From Rahnella inusitata (GTDB lineage Bacteria; Pseudomonadota; Gammaproteobacteria; Enterobacterales; Enterobacteriaceae): a stretch of DNA of 64,000 bases. The notes under the pieces were generated by a model that made no database searches, had not been told where the DNA came from, and saw only the letters and a list, made by a program, of their open reading frames with translations. The stretch spans positions 124,001 through 188,000 of the forward strand of contig NZ_JYDE01000020.1 in the NCBI RefSeq assembly GCF_003263515.1. Direction: 5' to 3'. A program made the translations under genes and the position numbers. Positions 18,152-27,176 of this stretch are shown here, piece after piece; position 1 is the stretch's first letter; each line of letters begins with the position of its first letter.

Positions 18152-20434
18152 TTAATGTTTCGCAGTGCTGATCAATTCAAACAGCACCACGGTTCGCGAG
18201 GTGCACACATATTCGCGGCCAAAATCGAAGTTATGTTCGTTCACGTCATCGGGCTGGAAGGTATCGAGAATATGCCGCCAGCTCTCACCGTGTGCCACCG
18301 ACGGCAGGGTGAACATGACGTCTTTGTGCGAGGCGTTAAACAGTAGCAGCACGGTGCTCAGCGATCCCTGACGCAGCAAGCCGGTTGGCTGTGCGCGGCC
18401 ATCGAGCAGCATGGCGATGCATTTCGCGTGCGGATCGCTCCACGCGGCATCAGTCATTTCCGGCCCCTGCGGCTGGAACCAGCTCACATCCTTCACGCCG
18501 AGCTTTTCATGGACCGCACCGGTGAGAAATCGTCCGCGATGCAAAATCGGAAAACGTTTACGCAGGGCGATCAGCCGGTAAGTAAACAGCAGCAGCGATT
18601 TGCCTTTATCGCCAACGTTCCAGTTCACCCAGGCAATGTCGGTATCCTGACAATACGCATTATTGTTACCTTCCTGCGAGCGGGCGAATTCATCCCCGGC
18701 CAGCAGCATCGGCGTACCCTGCGAAAACAGCAGCGTTGCCAGCATGTTGCGCATCTGCCGCAGGCGCAGCTCATTTATTTCCGCATCGTCAGTCGGGCCT
18801 TCGACGCCGTAGTTGGCTGAAATATTGTTATCGCTGCCGTCCTTGCCGTTTTCCCCGTTGGCGCTGTTGTGCTTTTTCTCATAAGAAACCCAGTCATTGA
18901 GGGTGAAACCGTCGTGTGCGGTGATGAAGTTCACCGAGGCGTAAGGCTTGCGTCCACGGTGATTAAAGATGTCCGCTGAACCGGAAAGCCGCGTGGCAAA
19001 TTGCGCCAGCTGGCCTTCGTCCCCGCGCCAAAATTTACGCACTGTGTCACGGAAGCGGTCATTCCACTCCATCCAGCCCGGCGGAAACCCGCCAACCTGA
19101 TAGCCGCCGGGGCCACAATCCCAGGGTTCGGCGATCAGTTTGCACTGGCTGAGGATCGGATCCTGACGGCAGGTATCAAGGAACCCGCAGCCTTCGTCGA
19201 ATCCGTAGCTTTCGCGCCCGAGAATGGTCGCCAGATCAAAGCGGAAACCATCCACCTGCATTTCCGTCGCCCAGTAGCGCAACGAATCCGTCACCATCTG
19301 CAACACGCGCGGATGGCTGAGGTTGAGCGTATTGCCGGTACCGGTATCATTGATGTAATAGCGTTTATTATCGGGCATCAGCCGGTAATAACTGGCGTTG
19401 TCGATCCCTTTGAACGACAGCGTTGGGCCGAGCTCATTGCCTTCCGCCGTATGGTTATAGACCACATCGAGGATCACCTCGATACCGGCGGCGTGGAAGG
19501 TGGCGATCATCTGCTTGAATTCGTTCACGGTGTGCGTCGCCATATACTGCGGATGCGGCGCGAAGAAGCTCAGCGTGTTATAGCCCCAGAAATTATGCAG
19601 CCCTTTATCCTGCAGATGCCGGTCATCGGTAAACGCGTGGATTGGCATCAGTTCGACGGAGGTCACGCCGAGCGAGCGGATATATTCAACGATATGTGGC
19701 GTGCTCATGCCGGAAAACGTGCCGCGCAGATGCTCCGGCACCGCAGGATGACGCATGGTGTAGCCGCGCAAATGCGTTTCGTAGATCAGCGTTTTTTCCC
19801 ACGGGATATGCTTTTTGCGCGAACGCGCCCAGGAAAAGGCCGGGTCGATCACGCGGCACTTGGGCAGAAAAGGCGCGCTGTCTGTGTTATCGATATGCAA
19901 ATCCTTCTTGGCGCTTTGCATGTCATAGGCAAACACAGCGTCGTCCCATTTCAGGTCGCCGACGATTTGCTTGGCGTAGGGATCAAGCAGCAGCTTGGCC
20001 GGATTAAACCGGTGTCCGTCGTGTGGCGCGTAAGGGCCGTGTACGCGATAGGCATACAACAGGCCGGGGCGGGCATCCGGCAGATAACCGTGCCAGACCT
20101 CATCAGTGTATTCCGGCAGTTCGATCACGTCGTACTGTTCGCCTTCGTCGTTAAACAGACACAGTTCGACTTTGGTGGCATTCGCGGAAAACAGCGCGAA
20201 GTTCACGCCCAGACCGTCCCACGTCGCGCCGAGCGGTACCGGTAAACCTTCGCGCACGCGGGTGGTGTGGCCCGAATCGAAACTGCGAACGATTTCGCCG
20301 TCGCTGTAAGGATGCATGATGCGCACACCAAGTTCGTCAACAGCGATGTTGACCTGGGAATTGGAGGGGACAGTGCGGACTTCATCAGTACTGGCTGTGG
20401 GTTGGGTCACTTTGCTGGATCGGGCTTTTGCCAT
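18152..20434 (-). CDS. glgX: Glycogen debranching enzyme, GlgX/TreX type (GH13)
   Basis: Alpha-1,6-glucosidase acting on limit dextrins, 760 residues. A CBM48/isoamylase N-terminal domain (VPLGATWDGLGVNFALFSANAT) is followed by the GH13 barrel with VILDVVYNHTAEG, the nucleophile in GFRFDLATILG (about residue 400), acid/base Glu in LIAEPWDCGPGGYQ (about 436) and the third carboxylate in ITAHDGFTLND (about 508). The protein is about 100 residues longer than E. coli GlgX (657), mainly by a 60-residue N-terminal extension with VNIAVDELGVRIMHPY. ATG 20434 (MAKARSS) has AGGAG upstream. It stands alone, away from any glgBCAP operon, so it may be a second debranching enzyme rather than the housekeeping one. 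Confidence 0.9.
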   Translation of the reverse strand: MAKARSSKVTQPTASTDEVRTVPSNSQVNIAVDELGVRIMHPYSDGEIVRSFDSGHTTRVREGLPVPLGATWDGLGVNFALFSANATKVELCLFNDEGEQYDVIELPEYTDEVWHGYLPDARPGLLYAYRVHGPYAPHDGHRFNPAKLLLDPYAKQIVGDLKWDDAVFAYDMQSAKKDLHIDNTDSAPFLPKCRVIDPAFSWARSRKKHIPWEKTLIYETHLRGYTMRHPAVPEHLRGTFSGMSTPHIVEYIRSLGVTSVELMPIHAFTDDRHLQDKGLHNFWGYNTLSFFAPHPQYMATHTVNEFKQMIATFHAAGIEVILDVVYNHTAEGNELGPTLSFKGIDNASYYRLMPDNKRYYINDTGTGNTLNLSHPRVLQMVTDSLRYWATEMQVDGFRFDLATILGRESYGFDEGCGFLDTCRQDPILSQCKLIAEPWDCGPGGYQVGGFPPGWMEWNDRFRDTVRKFWRGDEGQLAQFATRLSGSADIFNHRGRKPYASVNFITAHDGFTLNDWVSYEKKHNSANGENGKDGSDNNISANYGVEGPTDDAEINELRLRQMRNMLATLLFSQGTPMLLAGDEFARSQEGNNNAYCQDTDIAWVNWNVGDKGKSLLLFTYRLIALRKRFPILHRGRFLTGAVHEKLGVKDVSWFQPQGPEMTDAAWSDPHAKCIAMLLDGRAQPTGLLRQGSLSTVLLLFNASHKDVMFTLPSVAHGESWRHILDTFQPDDVNEHNFDFGREYVCTSRTVVLFELISTAKH

Positions 20435-20899
20435 TCGTTTCACACTCCTGAGCAGGTCAATCAGAATAAATCCTGAGAAAGAATTGAGCGAAAAAGATCC
20501 GCGGCTCATGGGGCCGCTTGTCCGTTGCTATCAAATCAGTGTAGTTGCAGTTCCGGCTTTTCCCCTGCCAGGGGCCAATTAACCGGCGAATAACGCTTTT
20601 TTTACATGACTAAAAAGAGGCATCTAACCGCGTATATCGAAAAATCAGTGGGGAGAAAATATTCCTGATTGATGCCCTTTTGCATATCACCAAAAAGCAC
20701 ACATTTCCCTCTTACTCGTTGATATTGAAGAATACGTTTCTCACGAAAATTTATGATGCAGTGTGATTTTCTCTTTTGAAATCAGGCTCCGATACTGGCC
20801 ACAGAGAAAGCAGCAGCGAGCGATGAGACAACGAATCTTGCCCCACGCCGTCATCTGCTTTCCGACATTCACTTACATCTTTTTTCGGAGTCACGATTT
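20435..20899. other. Divergent spacer between glgX-like and chitinase genes
   Basis: About 465 bases without a supported gene. It must contain promoters for both divergent genes. The chitinase side includes AT-rich stretches around 20690-20770. I see no strong dyad, named operator or conserved leader here. Translation of the short frames gives nothing recognisable. Confidence 0.5.
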
Positions 20900-22570
20900 A
20901 TGAGCACTACCAAACAAAAATATATGGTTTCCGCAGCATGGGAAAATGCTGACGATGTCTGGTCATCTTCCTGTTCAATTGACGTATTTAATATGACGGA
21001 TACCGACCTGGAATCAGGCAAAGTTGAATTTACGCTTGATAACTCTCAGAGCGCTTCCGCCAACATCAACTTCCAGTTCGAAACCTGGAGCAGCCCGATT
21101 AAAGGCACGCTGATTGACGATTGCAGCGTGATCCCGGCGGGCGGCAAAGGCACTTTTGCCATTATGGTCGGCAACAACACCGGCGTGAGCATCGGTAATC
21201 TGCCGCGCGGCTTCAAAGTCAACGGCGAAGTGGCCGATCAGGTAGCCGATACTCAGGCACCGACCATACCTTCTGCTGTGAAAGTGGTGGCGAGCGGGGC
21301 GGTGACCCTGACCTTAGGCTGGACGGCATCTACCGATAACGTGATGGTGGGCGGTTACGAAGTCACGTATACCAACACCAAAACTAATGTCGTCAAAACT
21401 CAAAAAACTAGCACCACCTCGGTGACTCTGGTCGGGCTGACGGCGGAAACGGCCTACAGCGTTCAGGTACGTGCTTACGATATGGCCAGTAATTTCTCGG
21501 CAAAATCCCCGGCGCTGAATGTCACCACAGACAAAACCTTGCCGGATTCCGGTGATTACAGCTTCAACCACGCGCCGTTTATGGATTTCACCGGCTGGCC
21601 GACGCCGCGTCCGAGCGTGTTCGGTAAAGAGTCCGGTCTGAAAGCCTATACCCTGGGCTTCATTACATCTGCCGATATGAATGCCGGTAACGGCGCACCG
21701 AACTACCGTCCTTGCTGGGGTGGTCTGGTGAGCATCACTGATGCGAACGTTGGCGACTACGGCGCAGAGTTTACCGGTGATGCAACGGTGTCAGATTACG
21801 GTAAAGCAGATATCGCGGCGTTCCGCGCGGCGGGTGGCGATGTGGCGATTTCTTTCGGCGGGGCGAACTCCAACTTCCTCGAAGAGCACATCACTGACGT
21901 GGGTGAGCTGGCTGCGCTGTATCAGGGCGTGCTGGATAACTACGGCGTGAACCATATCGACTTCGATATCGAAGGCGGCGCGTTACAGCAGACTGAAATG
22001 CTTAGCCGTTTGCTGGCGACCATGGCGGTAGTGCAAAAAAACAATCCGTCACTGCAAATCGCCTTCACGCTGCCGGTTGATGGGCAAACGTCTGACGATT
22101 CCCAGGGTCTGACTTCCTTTGGGATTGATTTTGTGCGCATGGTGCATGACGCGGGGATTTCACCGGCATTGTTCAACGCCATGTCGATGGACTTCGGCGA
22201 CGTGGCGCCACCGCCGGACATGTATACCGGTGTGGAAATGTCGATGCTGGCGATGCATCGTCAGATCAAAACCGTTTTCACCGAGTGGTCAGATGCCAAA
22301 CTCTGGCGTCGTATTGGTGTGACGCCGATGTTTGGTATCAACGACACCGGCCCGAGTTTCACTACCGAGCATATGAAAAAACTGATCGACCTGGCGAAGA
22401 AATACAATTTCGGCACCATCTCCGGCTGGGATGCGACCCGCGATTACAATCAGGGTCTGGAAATGTGTCACACCAGCGATCACAACAACCTCTATCAATG
22501 TACTTATGAAGGCACCGAGTCTTACGCCTACAGCAAGATTATCGCGACTTATCAACATAAGGCGGTGTAA
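20900..22570 (+). CDS. GH18 chitinase with N-terminal binding module and Fn3 domain, no signal peptide
   Basis: Endo-type chitinase, 556 residues. Modules in order: an N-terminal beta-sandwich resembling a carbohydrate-binding module (residues about 8-115), a fibronectin type III domain (DTQAPTIPSAVKV... to NVTTDK, about 120-215) and a GH18 barrel (about 225-550). The catalytic DxDxE motif is NHIDFDIEGGAL, with the SxGG-type strand VAISFGGANSNF before it and the product-side MSMDFGDV after. The N-terminus MSTTKQKYMVSAAWENADD has no Sec or Tat signal, so export must use another route, as with ChiC of Serratia, or the enzyme is released by lysis. Start ATG follows TCGGAGTCACGATTT. Confidence 0.9.
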   Translation: MSTTKQKYMVSAAWENADDVWSSSCSIDVFNMTDTDLESGKVEFTLDNSQSASANINFQFETWSSPIKGTLIDDCSVIPAGGKGTFAIMVGNNTGVSIGNLPRGFKVNGEVADQVADTQAPTIPSAVKVVASGAVTLTLGWTASTDNVMVGGYEVTYTNTKTNVVKTQKTSTTSVTLVGLTAETAYSVQVRAYDMASNFSAKSPALNVTTDKTLPDSGDYSFNHAPFMDFTGWPTPRPSVFGKESGLKAYTLGFITSADMNAGNGAPNYRPCWGGLVSITDANVGDYGAEFTGDATVSDYGKADIAAFRAAGGDVAISFGGANSNFLEEHITDVGELAALYQGVLDNYGVNHIDFDIEGGALQQTEMLSRLLATMAVVQKNNPSLQIAFTLPVDGQTSDDSQGLTSFGIDFVRMVHDAGISPALFNAMSMDFGDVAPPPDMYTGVEMSMLAMHRQIKTVFTEWSDAKLWRRIGVTPMFGINDTGPSFTTEHMKKLIDLAKKYNFGTISGWDATRDYNQGLEMCHTSDHNNLYQCTYEGTESYAYSKIIATYQHKAV

Positions 22571-22620
22571 TCCGCTGTCAGAAATACTTTTTAGTTATTT
22601 AATCCGTACTGTTTAAATTC

Positions 22621-22651
22621 GCCGGTGTGAACCCTCACACCGGCATTTTTC
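22621..22651 (+). terminator. Terminator after chitinase gene
   Basis: Perfect 10-bp stem GCCGGTGTGA / TCACACCGGC (22621-22630, 22635-22644) with a 4-base loop, followed by ATTTTTCG. Confidence 0.85.
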
Positions 22652-22778
22652 GTCTGCATCATTCTGCAAAGTTTAACTTCTGTACTTAGCGGCGGCATTC
22701 ACAGATATTCTTTCTGACCCGCTGCAATCAGGGCGGGCGCTGAACGTATTTGCCGTCTTTTATGAAACAGGAGCCCCC

Positions 22779-23723
22779 ATGACTATCGCGTTGCTAAGCC
22801 ATGTCCCGCTGGACGCTGGCTATCCTGAACGTTTTGCTGCCGCCGGATTTACCCTCCATTTCGCCACCACGCCAGGGCAGCGCGCCACGCTTTCCTGCGA
22901 ACTTGCACAGCAAATTCAGGCCGTGTTAACCATAGGCAGTATTGGCCTGAGCGATGCAGAAATGGCAACGATGCCGCAGCTGGAAATAATCTGTGCGCAG
23001 GGCGTGGGGTATGAACATATTGACGTCGCGGCGGCAAAATCGCGCGGTATTCACGTCACCCACGGACCGGGCACCAATAATTCCTCTGTCGCGGACCACA
23101 CGCTGGCGCTGATGCTGGCCATTACCCGCCGCATTCCTCAGTTTGACCAGGCGGTTCGCGGCGGTGAGTGGAATAAAGCGCGCTGGAATGTCCCCGGCAT
23201 GGCGGGCAAAAAGCTCGGTGTCGTAGGGCTTGGCAACATCGGCGCGCTGATTGCCCGTCGCGCGGCGGGCGGATTTGATATGGCAATTGGTTATCACAAC
23301 CGTAAACCGCAGGCGGATACGGCTTACACCTATTTCCACAGCGTGACCGAACTGGCCGCCTGGGCGGATTATCTGGTGGTCGCCACGCCGGGGGGCAAAA
23401 ATACTGTCCGGCTGGTGGATGCCGCCGTGTTGCGCGCACTGGGCGCTGAAGGATTTTTAATTAACATTGCGCGCGGCAGCGTGGTGGATACCGACGCGCT
23501 GACAGCCAGCCTGCAAAGTCATGAAATCGCCGGTGCCGCGCTGGACGTGGTGGACGGCGAACCGCAGGTGCCGCCTGTGTTGCTGACGCTGGATAATCTG
23601 GTGATCACGCCGCATGTGGCAGGGCGCTCGCCGGAGTCGGTCGAAAATATGCTGGCGCTGGTGCTGGATAACCTCAGCGCTCATTTCTCCGCCAGACCGG
23701 TGCTGACGCCGGTGCCGGAGTAA
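22779..23723 (+). CDS. D-2-hydroxyacid dehydrogenase (glyoxylate/hydroxypyruvate reductase type)
   Basis: NAD(P)-dependent reductase of 2-keto acids, 314 residues. The substrate domain includes QGVGYEHIDVAAAKSRGI, and the Rossmann motif is KLGVVGLGNIGALIARR (about residue 148). Catalytic Arg, Glu and His are visible in NIARGSVVD, VVDGEPQ and VITPHVAGR. AGGAG precedes the ATG. The family reduces glyoxylate, hydroxypyruvate or related acids; the exact substrate cannot be read. It is followed 120 bases later by cbl on the same strand, with no evident functional link. Confidence 0.9.
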   Translation: MTIALLSHVPLDAGYPERFAAAGFTLHFATTPGQRATLSCELAQQIQAVLTIGSIGLSDAEMATMPQLEIICAQGVGYEHIDVAAAKSRGIHVTHGPGTNNSSVADHTLALMLAITRRIPQFDQAVRGGEWNKARWNVPGMAGKKLGVVGLGNIGALIARRAAGGFDMAIGYHNRKPQADTAYTYFHSVTELAAWADYLVVATPGGKNTVRLVDAAVLRALGAEGFLINIARGSVVDTDALTASLQSHEIAGAALDVVDGEPQVPPVLLTLDNLVITPHVAGRSPESVENMLALVLDNLSAHFSARPVLTPVPE

Positions 23724-23843
23724 ATCTGAAACCGCTGTCACTCTCTATAGTCGGAAAAAGCATAAGTAACCGCTTTTTCTTATTTGTCTGGCATACCCGC
23801 AGGCCGTAACAATAGGGTTTTAGAACAGACAGGGGCGACGGCG

Positions 23844-24803
23844 GTGAATTTTCAACAACTCAAAATTATCAGGGAATCAGCGCGATGCAATTACAACCTG
23901 ACCGAAGTATCGAACATGTTGTTCACTTCGCAGTCAGGCGTCAGCCGCCACATTCGCGAGCTGGAAGATGAGCTGGGCGTCGAGATTTTTATCCGTCGCG
24001 GCAAGCGTTTGCTGGGGCTGACCGAGCCGGGTAAAGAGTTACTGGCCGTTGCTGAGCGAATTCTCAACGAAGCCCAGAACATCCGTCGTCTGGCGGACGT
24101 CTTCTCCAAAGAGGACGCGGGCGTACTGACCATCGCCACCACGCATACTCAGGCGCGTTACAGTCTGCCGAAAGTCATCAAAGCCTTCCGCGCCATCTAC
24201 CCTGGCGTCCGGCTGGAGCTGCATCAGGGCTCTCCAAACGAAGTGCTGGCGATGTTGCTCAGCGGGCAGGCGGATGTTGCTATCGCCAGCGAGAAGCTGA
24301 TGAACGACACCTCTGTCGCCGCGTTTCCGTATTACCGCTGGCACCACGCCATCGTGGTTCCGCAGGGGCATCCGCTGACGTTGCAGCATCCAGTCACGTT
24401 GCAACATCTCAGCGAACAACCGCTGATTACCTATCGTCAGGGCATTACTGGCCGTTCGCGGCTTGACGAAGCCTTTAGTCGTGCCGCACTCAGCCCGGAT
24501 ATCGTGCTCAGCGCGCAGGATTCTGACGTGATCAAAACCTATGTCGAACTCGGTTTAGGCGTCGGTATTCTCGCCGACAAAGCTTACGAAGCCGCCCGCG
24601 ACACCGGTCTTCAGCTCATCAATGCCGAACATTTATTCGAAGCCAACACCGTCTGGCTGGGTCTGAAAAGGGCGCAGTTGCAGCGTAACTATGTCTGGCG
24701 ATTTATCGAATTATGTAATCCGGGGTTATCGGTGAATGATATTAAGGAGAAGGTGTTTGCGTCGGGGCAGGAGAGTGAGACGGTAATTGACTACCAGATC
24801 TGA
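23844..24803 (+). CDS. cbl: LysR-family sulfur regulator Cbl
   Basis: CysB-like regulator, 319 residues (E. coli Cbl 316, CysB 324), which activates genes for sulfonate and taurine use during sulfate limitation. The helix-turn-helix region reads NLTEVSNMLFTSQSGVSRHI, characteristic of the CysB/Cbl branch, and the effector domain has TTHTQARYSLPKVIKAF and ITYRQGITGRSRLDEAF, the sulfate/APS-site region. I choose the GTG at 23844 (VNFQQLKIIRE), which matches the family N-terminus; the ORF extends further upstream to 23784 but those 20 residues are not family-like. A sulfonate-type binding protein and flavin monooxygenase at 37.5-39.6 kb are candidate targets. Confidence 0.88.
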   Translation: MNFQQLKIIRESARCNYNLTEVSNMLFTSQSGVSRHIRELEDELGVEIFIRRGKRLLGLTEPGKELLAVAERILNEAQNIRRLADVFSKEDAGVLTIATTHTQARYSLPKVIKAFRAIYPGVRLELHQGSPNEVLAMLLSGQADVAIASEKLMNDTSVAAFPYYRWHHAIVVPQGHPLTLQHPVTLQHLSEQPLITYRQGITGRSRLDEAFSRAALSPDIVLSAQDSDVIKTYVELGLGVGILADKAYEAARDTGLQLINAEHLFEANTVWLGLKRAQLQRNYVWRFIELCNPGLSVNDIKEKVFASGQESETVIDYQI

Positions 24804-24849
24804 TCGTGCGGGGCCGCGCAATGGGCGGCTTTTAACTTCAACTTCACGG

Positions 24850-25030
24850 TCAAAACCTTGGGCTGCCGCCCAAACCGGCCTTAAGAGGCGCCTGTCGCCG
24901 AGCCTCTTAAGAATCTCCGGCTCTTTAAAACATGTGCTATGCAAACGGGCTATGTTTCAGAAACTCCGGTTATTGCCGCAAAATCTCGCCGCTGTGCGGT
25001 TCCCCTCCGGTCGGGTTACAACCCGCACAT
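24850..25030 (+). repeat. Structured intergenic repeat, copy A
   Basis: Copy A of an approximately 180-bp dispersed element also found at 43295-43472 in the same orientation. Two stems are visible: TTAAGAGGC / GCCTCTTAA (24881-24889, 24902-24910) and TGTGCGG / CCGCACA (24993-24999, 25023-25029). The block from 24967 to 25029 is nearly the same as in copy B, but with one-base insertions (CCCCTCCGG versus CCCTCCGG; GGGTTACAACCC versus GGGTTCAACCC), so it is not protein-coding. It sits between cbl and the rnb terminator. Function unknown. Confidence 0.75.
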
Positions 25031-25032
25031 AA

Positions 25033-25059
25033 AAAAAGCCGGTTCTAAACCGGCTTTTC
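25033..25059. terminator. Bidirectional terminator between repeat A and rnb
   Basis: Inverted repeat AAAAGCCGGTT / AACCGGCTTTT at 25034-25057 with a three-base loop; A-run before and T-run after. It probably ends rnb (minus strand) and also transcription coming from cbl. Confidence 0.88.
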
Positions 25060-25085
25060 ACTCACATCAATAATCCCAAGGTTCG

Positions 25086-27029
25086 CTAAGCAGCAGGCCT
25101 GGCAATCACATTGCGATTTTCCATCCGTACTTCCGCAATCGCTACATCAATGATGTCACTCTGACGGTAGGCCACTTCGCCCTTAATCAGAACGGTGCCG
25201 GTATCCGCGCTGCATACCAGTTCGTCGCGCACGCTGTGCAGGAACGGAGCAGGGATGAAGGCGACGGCGCCGATATCTTGCAGGCGGACACGCAGGCCGC
25301 CACGGGTGACATCGATGATTTCCGCGCTGAACTTAACGTCAGTGCCGACTTTATCTTCCAGATAACGTGCATACAGCCAGTCACCGACGTCACGCTCGGC
25401 CATGCGGTTGGCGCGGCGGCGTTCGGCCAGCTGAACGGTCATCTCATCCTGAGGTTTTTCTGCAGACTGGTTGAGGATCATCGCTTTCAACAAACGGTGA
25501 TTCACCATGTCGCCGTATTTACGGATCGGCGAAGTCCAGGTTGCATAAGCTTCCAGACCCAGACCGAAATGCGGCCCCGGCGAGGTGCTGATTTCTGCGA
25601 AAGTCTGGGAACGGCGAATGCGGCTGTCGAGGAACTGCGTTGGCAATGCGTCAAGCTTGCGGCGCAGTGCGCAGAAGCCCGGCAGGGTCAGCAACTCTTC
25701 GGCGTTGGCTTCCACATCGTTGGCCTGCAGTATGGTAACCGCGTTCTCAACCAGCAACGGATCAAAACCGGTATGCACGTTATAGACGCCGAAACCGAGA
25801 CTGTCGCGCAGGGCGAGAGCGGCACACACGTTGGCGGCGATCATCGATTCTTCCACGATACGGTTAGCGATACGGCGGTGCTCGGCGACAATCTCCAGCA
25901 CGTTGCCTTTCTCACCCAGCACGAAGCGGTAATCAGGACGATCTTTAAACACCAGCGCGTTTTCTGTACGCCATGCACTGCGCACGTCACAGACGCGTTT
26001 CAGCAGGCGAATTTGGTCGGCAATCACATCGCTGGCAGGCTGCCATTCGCTTTTCTCATCCGCTTCAAGCCAGTCAGAGACATTGTCGTAGGCCAGCTTG
26101 GCTTTGGATTCAATGGTCGCGGCGAAGAAACGAATGTCGCTGCCCAGTGCGCCATCGGTGCCCAGCGTGACGGAACACGCCAGAACTGGACGGCTGACGT
26201 CCGGCCACAGGGAACAGATGTCGTCGGACAATTCGCGCGGCAGCATCGGGATATTAAAGCCCGGCAAATAGTTGGTGAATGCGCGTTTTTTTGCCGTGTT
26301 GTCGAGGTCGCTGCCTTCGGCGACGTACGCCGTCGGGTCAGCAATCGCGATGGTCATTTGCAGGGTGCCGTCGCCGTTGTCTTTCACAAACAGCGCGTCA
26401 TCCATGTCCTGCGTACTGCCGCTGTCGATAGTGACAAAGGGCAGGGCCGTCAGATCTTCGCGGGTCAGACCTTCATCGCGCAGCTCGGCTATTTCAGATT
26501 TTGGCGCTTCACGTTCCAGATTGTGACGTGCCAGGGTGACCCACCACGGCGCGAGATCGTCGGTGCCGTTGGTGATCCACTCGGTGATTTCAGCCTGGAA
26601 GCTGTGATCGCCTTCTTTCAGCGGATGACGGCGCATTTCGGCCACACACCAGTCGCCATCGCTCACTTCGTGATTGATGTTGCGCATTACGCGGCACTGA
26701 ATGGCATCGCGTAATAAAGGATGATCGGGAATGATGGAAAGACGGTCGTCTTTCTTGGTCACGCGGCCCACAAAACGGCTGAGAAAAGGTTCAACCAGGG
26801 TTTCCGGCTGGACGACTTCACGCTCTTTTTCGGTTTGCAGGGAGGCGATCACGCGGTCCCCGTGCATGACTTTTTTCATGTACGGAGGCGGGATGAAATA
26901 GCTTTTTTGGCCGTCTACTTCAAGAAAGCCAAAGCCTTTCTCAGTGCCTTTCACGATGCCTTCGACACGTGGAGTCTGAGAGTGAAGTTGCTGTTTTAGC
27001 TGCGCGAGCAGCGGGTTATCTTGAAACAT
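25086..27029 (-). CDS. rnb: Exoribonuclease II
   Basis: Processive 3'-5' exoribonuclease, 647 residues (E. coli 644), for mRNA turnover. Domains in order: cold-shock OB folds at the N-terminus ([20 protein letters not shown]), the RNB catalytic domain from about residue 190 with the acidic cluster [14 protein letters not shown] holding the Mg ligands, the arginine-bearing region [11 protein letters not shown] near residue 500 and a C-terminal S1 domain ([19 protein letters not shown]...). Start ATG 27029 matches the E. coli start [12 protein letters not shown]. It is a single-gene transcript. Confidence 0.97.
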   Translation of the reverse strand: MFQDNPLLAQLKQQLHSQTPRVEGIVKGTEKGFGFLEVDGQKSYFIPPPYMKKVMHGDRVIASLQTEKEREVVQPETLVEPFLSRFVGRVTKKDDRLSIIPDHPLLRDAIQCRVMRNINHEVSDGDWCVAEMRRHPLKEGDHSFQAEITEWITNGTDDLAPWWVTLARHNLEREAPKSEIAELRDEGLTREDLTALPFVTIDSGSTQDMDDALFVKDNGDGTLQMTIAIADPTAYVAEGSDLDNTAKKRAFTNYLPGFNIPMLPRELSDDICSLWPDVSRPVLACSVTLGTDGALGSDIRFFAATIESKAKLAYDNVSDWLEADEKSEWQPASDVIADQIRLLKRVCDVRSAWRTENALVFKDRPDYRFVLGEKGNVLEIVAEHRRIANRIVEESMIAANVCAALALRDSLGFGVYNVHTGFDPLLVENAVTILQANDVEANAEELLTLPGFCALRRKLDALPTQFLDSRIRRSQTFAEISTSPGPHFGLGLEAYATWTSPIRKYGDMVNHRLLKAMILNQSAEKPQDEMTVQLAERRRANRMAERDVGDWLYARYLEDKVGTDVKFSAEIIDVTRGGLRVRLQDIGAVAFIPAPFLHSVRDELVCSADTGTVLIKGEVAYRQSDIIDVAIAEVRMENRNVIARPAA

Positions 27030-27176
27030 ATCGTCCAGGGAATTGGGGGTTAATGTGGCTCGATTAGCGGCAGACAGTTTTACGCGATCTGACCCCGTCG
27101 GGCAAGCTCTTATCCCCCTTTCGCCTCATAACCCTGAAGCGAAAGTGGGGATTTACGGCATGCCTCGCAAAACGGT

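Noticed and set aside
19001-20245. 414-residue frame antisense to the debranching enzyme gene
   Set aside because: Overlaps catalytic motifs of the GH13 gene on the other strand; no motif or ribosome site of its own.
24787-25032. 81-residue frame across repeat copy A
   Set aside because: Same argument as copy B; no ribosome binding site and no conserved frame.
25236-26714. 492-residue frame antisense to rnb
   Set aside because: Same reason: lies wholly inside RNase II, with composition typical of an antisense shadow.
27100-27176. Inverted repeat CCCC..TTTCGC / GCGAAA..GGGG near the end of the YdeP-like gene
   Set aside because: Long loop, interrupted stem and no T-run on either strand; insufficient to call a terminator.
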